Below are positions 60,750 to 64,000 of a stretch of 64,000 bases of DNA, piece by piece. The notes under the pieces were generated by a model. It was given only the letters and a program-made list of their open reading frames with translations. It had not been told where the DNA came from and did no database searches. Origin of the DNA: an uncultured Muribaculaceae bacterium (GTDB taxonomy: Bacteria; Bacteroidota; Bacteroidia; Bacteroidales; Muribaculaceae); NCBI GenBank assembly GCA_904502025.1, contig CAJGDJ010000004.1, positions 1 to 64,000 on the forward strand, read 5' to 3'. The first letter of the stretch is position 1. Every line of letters begins with the position of its first letter. The position numbers were made by a program, and so were the translations under genes.

Positions 60750-63428
60750 TTATCTTCCGCTTGCGATAACTTTATCCTTGATGTATTTGTTGAACGCATC
60801 GTTAGCAAGCAATTCTTCCATAGTGAGGTGCATGCGATATCGCCAGTAGTGGCGAGGATTTGCAGGCACGTTGATTTGTTCTTCCAATGGATTTTCGCGA
60901 CGAACATTGCCATCTACCGAAAGCCAATCTTGAAGTGGAAGAATGCAAAGCATTGATGGCGAATTGAGGTGTAGGCTCACAATCTTGTCACATACCCAAG
61001 GTTCGGCAAAGTATGGGGCTTCGCCACCGGCTTGTAGCATGTTGTTGAAGAAATGTTGAGTTTTCTCGCGGTCTTCTTCCCACCATTGACGTATGCCTCC
61101 CATGTCGTGTGTAGATGTAGTGCATACTGATTGGTATGGGTAGTGCCAAGTGTTGCCAAATTCGGCTTTAGGATCTTTAGGCATGCGTTGGATTTCGAGT
61201 GAGAGAATTTGTAAAGCACTCATCACTGCCGGCACGCAGTCGGGAATCATACCGAGGTCTTCGGCACAAACAAGCATATCGGTAGCATCGGTCAATACAG
61301 GTAGTTTCCACATTGCTTTGCCATACCAGAAGTCGTTGTGGCGATGATAGAAGAAATCGTTGTATAGACGATCGAAACACCATTTTTCATAATCGTTTAA
61401 TGAACGATAAGCATAGGTGTATTGAGCCGAGATGCGTGGGTGGTATTTGCCTTTTTCTTCGGGGTCTTCAATGAATAGAACGTCGTCAATAAGTCCAAGA
61501 AGAGCATTACATATTTTTTCGTTCTTTTCGTTTTTCTCTTGTGTCGCAAAGTAATTCACTACTTTGCGTTGAGTGTTAAATTCATCTTTAAGTTTATAGC
61601 GACCATATCCTACGCTATTGAGGAATACATTGCGTACTTCATCGGTGAATTCTCCAAAGAAGTCGAGCAAGAAGTAGTCCATAATATATGGAGTGGTTTG
61701 TAAATCCACATCAATCCAGAAGTCGTAGTTATATTTCAATTCTTCAGGAGTGAAAGGTAGGGCAGGGCTGAATACACCGAGCAATCCATGAACAGCGTCC
61801 ATAGGGATTTGCCATATGCGGAAGAATCCGAGTACGTGGTCGATGCGATATGCGTCGAAGTATTCCGACATTTTACGGAAACGAGCTTTCCACCATGCAA
61901 AACCATCTTTGTTCATCTCTTCCCAGTTATAAGTTGGGAATCCCCAGTTTTGACCTAATACTGAGAAGTCATCGGGTGGAGCACCTGCTTGACAATCCAT
62001 GTTAAATAGTCGTGGGGAAATCCATGCGTCAACACTTGTGCGTGAGATGCCGATGGGAATATCGCCTTTTATTGCGACACCTTTGCTGTGTGCGTAGTCG
62101 CGAACATGACGCATCTGTTTGTCGAGATTAAATTGAATGTAATATACATAGTTAATCTCATATTGGTTTTCTTTGACAAATTTAGCAACTCGTTTTTCGT
62201 CGTAGTTGGCATATTCGCCCCAATTCATGAAATCGGGAGTTTGGAACTTATCGCGAAGCACGCAGAATGCGGCGTAAGGGGTAAGCCATTCGGCATTGCG
62301 ATTTACGAAGTCGTTAAACTCTTTTGATGCAACAACTTTTTCGCCGTTTTGTGCGAAAATTTCGCGAGTGAATGCGATTTTACCTTGATTAACACGTTCG
62401 TAATCAATTTCGCTTAATGTGTTAAGTTCTTTGCCGAGATTATCATAATAGGCTTGATGTTCACTATCGTTGAGTGTGCCAAGTTCTTGTAATCGCAAAT
62501 ACATTGGGTGTAATGCAAAAGTAGAATTGGCATTATATGGATATGAATCGGTCCATGTGTGAGTCATGGTTGTGTCGTTGATAGGGAGTAGTTGTAGAAC
62601 TTTTTGTCCTGTGATCTCAGCCCAATCAATCATCTTTTTTAAGTCGTAGAAATCTCCGGCTCCGAAATCATCTTCGGTGCGAACCGAGAATACCGGAATT
62701 GCAACACCGGCACCACGCCATGGGGCAAGAGGATTTATGAAGCGTAATCCCGAAACAACCATTACTTCATTCTTTTGAGCGGGAGCAAGGGAGAATACGC
62801 GATTGTTGCCTCCTTCCCATGCTACAACTTCAAGGCTGTCTTTCTTTAGAATTAAGAATTTGTATTCAAAGTTTGGTTCAAGAGTTTTGAAATCAATGTT
62901 AACATCCCATTCGGGAAATGAGGCATCGTTCATGACAATTGCTTTTGTCGCGTCCCATTTACCAAGGACGTCAAGATCTCCACAAATAGCAAGAACTTCG
63001 TCGCTTTTAACCATAGGTGCAGTAATGCGTAGATTAACAATGCCATATTTCATCGTTAATGGCTTGTCTTTAATCTCGCGGTGACAAATACAATCGGTAA
63101 ATGCCGATGAATAGTATGGTTTATCCCATGGTTGGTCTTGCCAACGGTCGTGGATTTTGTAGTTTTTTGCACTTCTGCCACGACGGAATGTGTGCCCCTT
63201 TCCCCATTCCTTTTTTGTATATCCGTTTTCATGGCGAATGAAATAATGATATCGGAAATCGGGTGTAGAATCGGCTACTTCAACTTCGATTGACCATGCT
63301 TCATGTCCATTAAGGTTGAGTTTTAATGCTTGGCTTTCATTGCCATTGCCAAGCTCAGGAATATTACCTGAAATATATACCGATTCACCCCAGTTTGTGC
63401 GATAATCGATATTAAATGAGATTTTCAT
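60750..63428 (-). CDS. malQ: 4-alpha-glucanotransferase (GH77) with two CBM20 domains
   Basis: An 892-aa amylomaltase/DPE2-type enzyme that transfers maltosyl or glucosyl units between glucans, for starch, glycogen or maltose use. Two starch-binding CBM20 domains form the N-terminus (about 1-105, starting ISFNIDYRTNWGESVYI, and about 125-220). The GH77 domain (about 235-890) has DAYRIDHVLGFFRIWQIP with the nucleophile Asp, LVCAEDLGMIPDCV with the acid/base Glu, and STHDMGGIRQWW with the third acid. This layout is like plant DPE2. Codon use is less AT-biased than its neighbours. No -7 box is clear upstream and no other glycogen genes are adjacent. Confidence 0.95.
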   Translation of the reverse strand: MKISFNIDYRTNWGESVYISGNIPELGNGNESQALKLNLNGHEAWSIEVEVADSTPDFRYHYFIRHENGYTKKEWGKGHTFRRGRSAKNYKIHDRWQDQPWDKPYYSSAFTDCICHREIKDKPLTMKYGIVNLRITAPMVKSDEVLAICGDLDVLGKWDATKAIVMNDASFPEWDVNIDFKTLEPNFEYKFLILKKDSLEVVAWEGGNNRVFSLAPAQKNEVMVVSGLRFINPLAPWRGAGVAIPVFSVRTEDDFGAGDFYDLKKMIDWAEITGQKVLQLLPINDTTMTHTWTDSYPYNANSTFALHPMYLRLQELGTLNDSEHQAYYDNLGKELNTLSEIDYERVNQGKIAFTREIFAQNGEKVVASKEFNDFVNRNAEWLTPYAAFCVLRDKFQTPDFMNWGEYANYDEKRVAKFVKENQYEINYVYYIQFNLDKQMRHVRDYAHSKGVAIKGDIPIGISRTSVDAWISPRLFNMDCQAGAPPDDFSVLGQNWGFPTYNWEEMNKDGFAWWKARFRKMSEYFDAYRIDHVLGFFRIWQIPMDAVHGLLGVFSPALPFTPEELKYNYDFWIDVDLQTTPYIMDYFLLDFFGEFTDEVRNVFLNSVGYGRYKLKDEFNTQRKVVNYFATQEKNEKNEKICNALLGLIDDVLFIEDPEEKGKYHPRISAQYTYAYRSLNDYEKWCFDRLYNDFFYHRHNDFWYGKAMWKLPVLTDATDMLVCAEDLGMIPDCVPAVMSALQILSLEIQRMPKDPKAEFGNTWHYPYQSVCTTSTHDMGGIRQWWEEDREKTQHFFNNMLQAGGEAPYFAEPWVCDKIVSLHLNSPSMLCILPLQDWLSVDGNVRRENPLEEQINVPANPRHYWRYRMHLTMEELLANDAFNKYIKDKVIASGR

Positions 63429-63510
63429 AATTATGATTTTTCGTTGAATTATTTGTATGATAAATTTTTTACTTTAGAATTACATGTAAAATTAATCATT
63501 ATTCAAATAC

Positions 63511-63553
63511 AAACGGCTAAATTTTGATATTTTTTCTCAAAATTTAGCCGTTT
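63511..63553 (-). terminator. Terminator of the ribonucleotide reductase gene
   Basis: A 17-bp perfect stem, AAACGGCTAAATTTTGA (63511-63527) with its complement (63537-63553), loop TATTTTTTC. On the minus strand it is followed by a T-rich stretch and lies 28 bp after the stop. Confidence 0.85.
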
Positions 63554-63581
63554 TAGTGATTTTTATTGGATTATTGCTTCT

Positions 63582-64000
63582 TTATCCACATTTTGAAGTG
63601 CCACAAGAGGTACAAATCAAACAACCTTCTTGGTAGATTAGAGTTTCTTGTCCACAATTAGGGCATGTTTGTCCTTTTGCTTTCATTCCATTAGGAAGGT
63701 ATTTCTTAAGAGCTCGTTCTACCCCCATTTTCCAGGTGTTGATTGATTGGCTGTCAAGTTCAAGACTGCCAATTAGTTTTAATACTTGGTCGATAGGCAT
63801 TCCGTAGCGTAATACTCCTGAAATTAATTTTGCGTAGTTCCAATATTCGGGGTTGAATTTATCAGAAAGCCCTTCGATTGTAGTTTTGTACCCACGCTTG
63901 TTGATGAATTGGAAGTCGTAGCGTTTGTTGCCGTTTTCATCAATCGCTTTGATAATCTTACCGCTGGTAACCGATTTAGGACAGAATATACCATCTTCAT
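63582..64000 (-). CDS. nrdJ: B12-dependent ribonucleotide reductase, C-terminal end (partial)
   Basis: An open minus-strand frame of 139 codons running off the window end (the 5' part is missing), with no start within. The residues EDGIFCPKSVTSGKII, FNPEYWNYAKLISGVLRYG, MPIDQVLKLIGSLELDSQS and NTWKMGVERALKKYLPNG match the tail of adenosylcobalamin-dependent class II reductases. The final zinc ribbon is CPNCGQETLIYQEGC then CTSCGTSKCG, whose cysteines relay electrons to the active site. It makes dNTPs without oxygen, in keeping with an anaerobe. The assignment rests on the tail only. Confidence 0.82.
   Translation of the reverse strand, partial: EDGIFCPKSVTSGKIIKAIDENGNKRYDFQFINKRGYKTTIEGLSDKFNPEYWNYAKLISGVLRYGMPIDQVLKLIGSLELDSQSINTWKMGVERALKKYLPNGMKAKGQTCPNCGQETLIYQEGCLICTSCGTSKCG

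Noticed and set aside
60699..60956. 85-codon plus-strand ORF overlapping the malQ 3' end
   Set aside because: It is antisense to conserved malQ codons and has no promoter or homology clue.

Overview
The window comes from a low-GC member of the Bacteroidota, most likely the order Bacteroidales. Four things support this. Many genes are preceded by the Bacteroidota -7 box TAnnTTTG, and no clear Shine-Dalgarno sites are seen. There is a full-length SprA, the type IX secretion (T9SS) translocon. Several proteins carry T9SS-type C-terminal tails. There are also families typical of this group: a DUF6377 regulator, a GH77 enzyme with N-terminal CBM20 domains, a clostripain-like lipoprotein and a BspA-like leucine-rich-repeat protein. 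No prophage, transposon, IS element, CRISPR array or biosynthetic cluster is visible. The window reads as ordinary chromosome.

Layout. 1-65: the last bases of a 5S rRNA and its terminator, i.e. the end of an rRNA operon. 362-3645: nagA, purN and an RsmF-type rRNA methyltransferase. 3642-6195 (minus): an overlapping four-gene unit (DEDDy exonuclease, small membrane protein, lipoprotein, PhnP-like hydrolase). 6335-14048: a GT-C-like membrane protein, the repair pair recJ-recQ, an MscS channel and a clostripain-like lipoprotein. 14141-14351 (minus): an intergenic unit with its own promoter and terminator, probably a small structured RNA. 14487-21252: a membrane TPR/HTH regulator, an AraC regulator, a mutL-serine hydrolase unit and a TPR protein. 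21396-25015: a five-gene plus-strand unit (HU-like/SPOR protein, nitroreductase, DUF2520 protein, KdsC-like phosphatase, Maf). 25019-32000: ATP-grasp-like protein, manA, rsgA, a YjbQ-family protein, a small winged-helix protein, tRNA-Ser(GCU), mltG, a DUF2007 protein and an AI-2E-family transporter. 32107-38961: an MFS permease, a MerR regulator and two tandem subtilisin-like peptidases with T9SS sorting tails. 39029-47164: cdsA, purM, mltF, a GT2 glycosyltransferase, a pseudouridine synthase, fmt, an alanine symporter and ruvA. 47190-54662: sprA. 54674-64000: a metallophosphoesterase/beta-propeller fusion, dnaG, a frameshifted BspA-like gene, malQ and the C-terminal end of a B12-dependent ribonucleotide reductase.

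How the genes fit together. Most are housekeeping: purines (purN, purM), amino sugars and hexoses (nagA, manA, malQ), DNA replication and repair (dnaG, recJ, recQ, mutL, ruvA, nrdJ), translation (fmt, rsgA, rRNA and tRNA), and envelope growth (cdsA, mltG, mltF, kdsC-like). The accessory theme is T9SS export: the SprA pore and three candidate cargo proteins (two subtilases and the BspA-like protein) are encoded within about 26 kb.

The items most worth a second look are the candidate ncRNA at 14141-14351, the A8-tract frameshift in the BspA-like gene (59340-59347), the start codons placed 4-5 nt after a -7 box, the HU-like/SPOR membrane protein, and several hairpins and palindromes in gene leaders.
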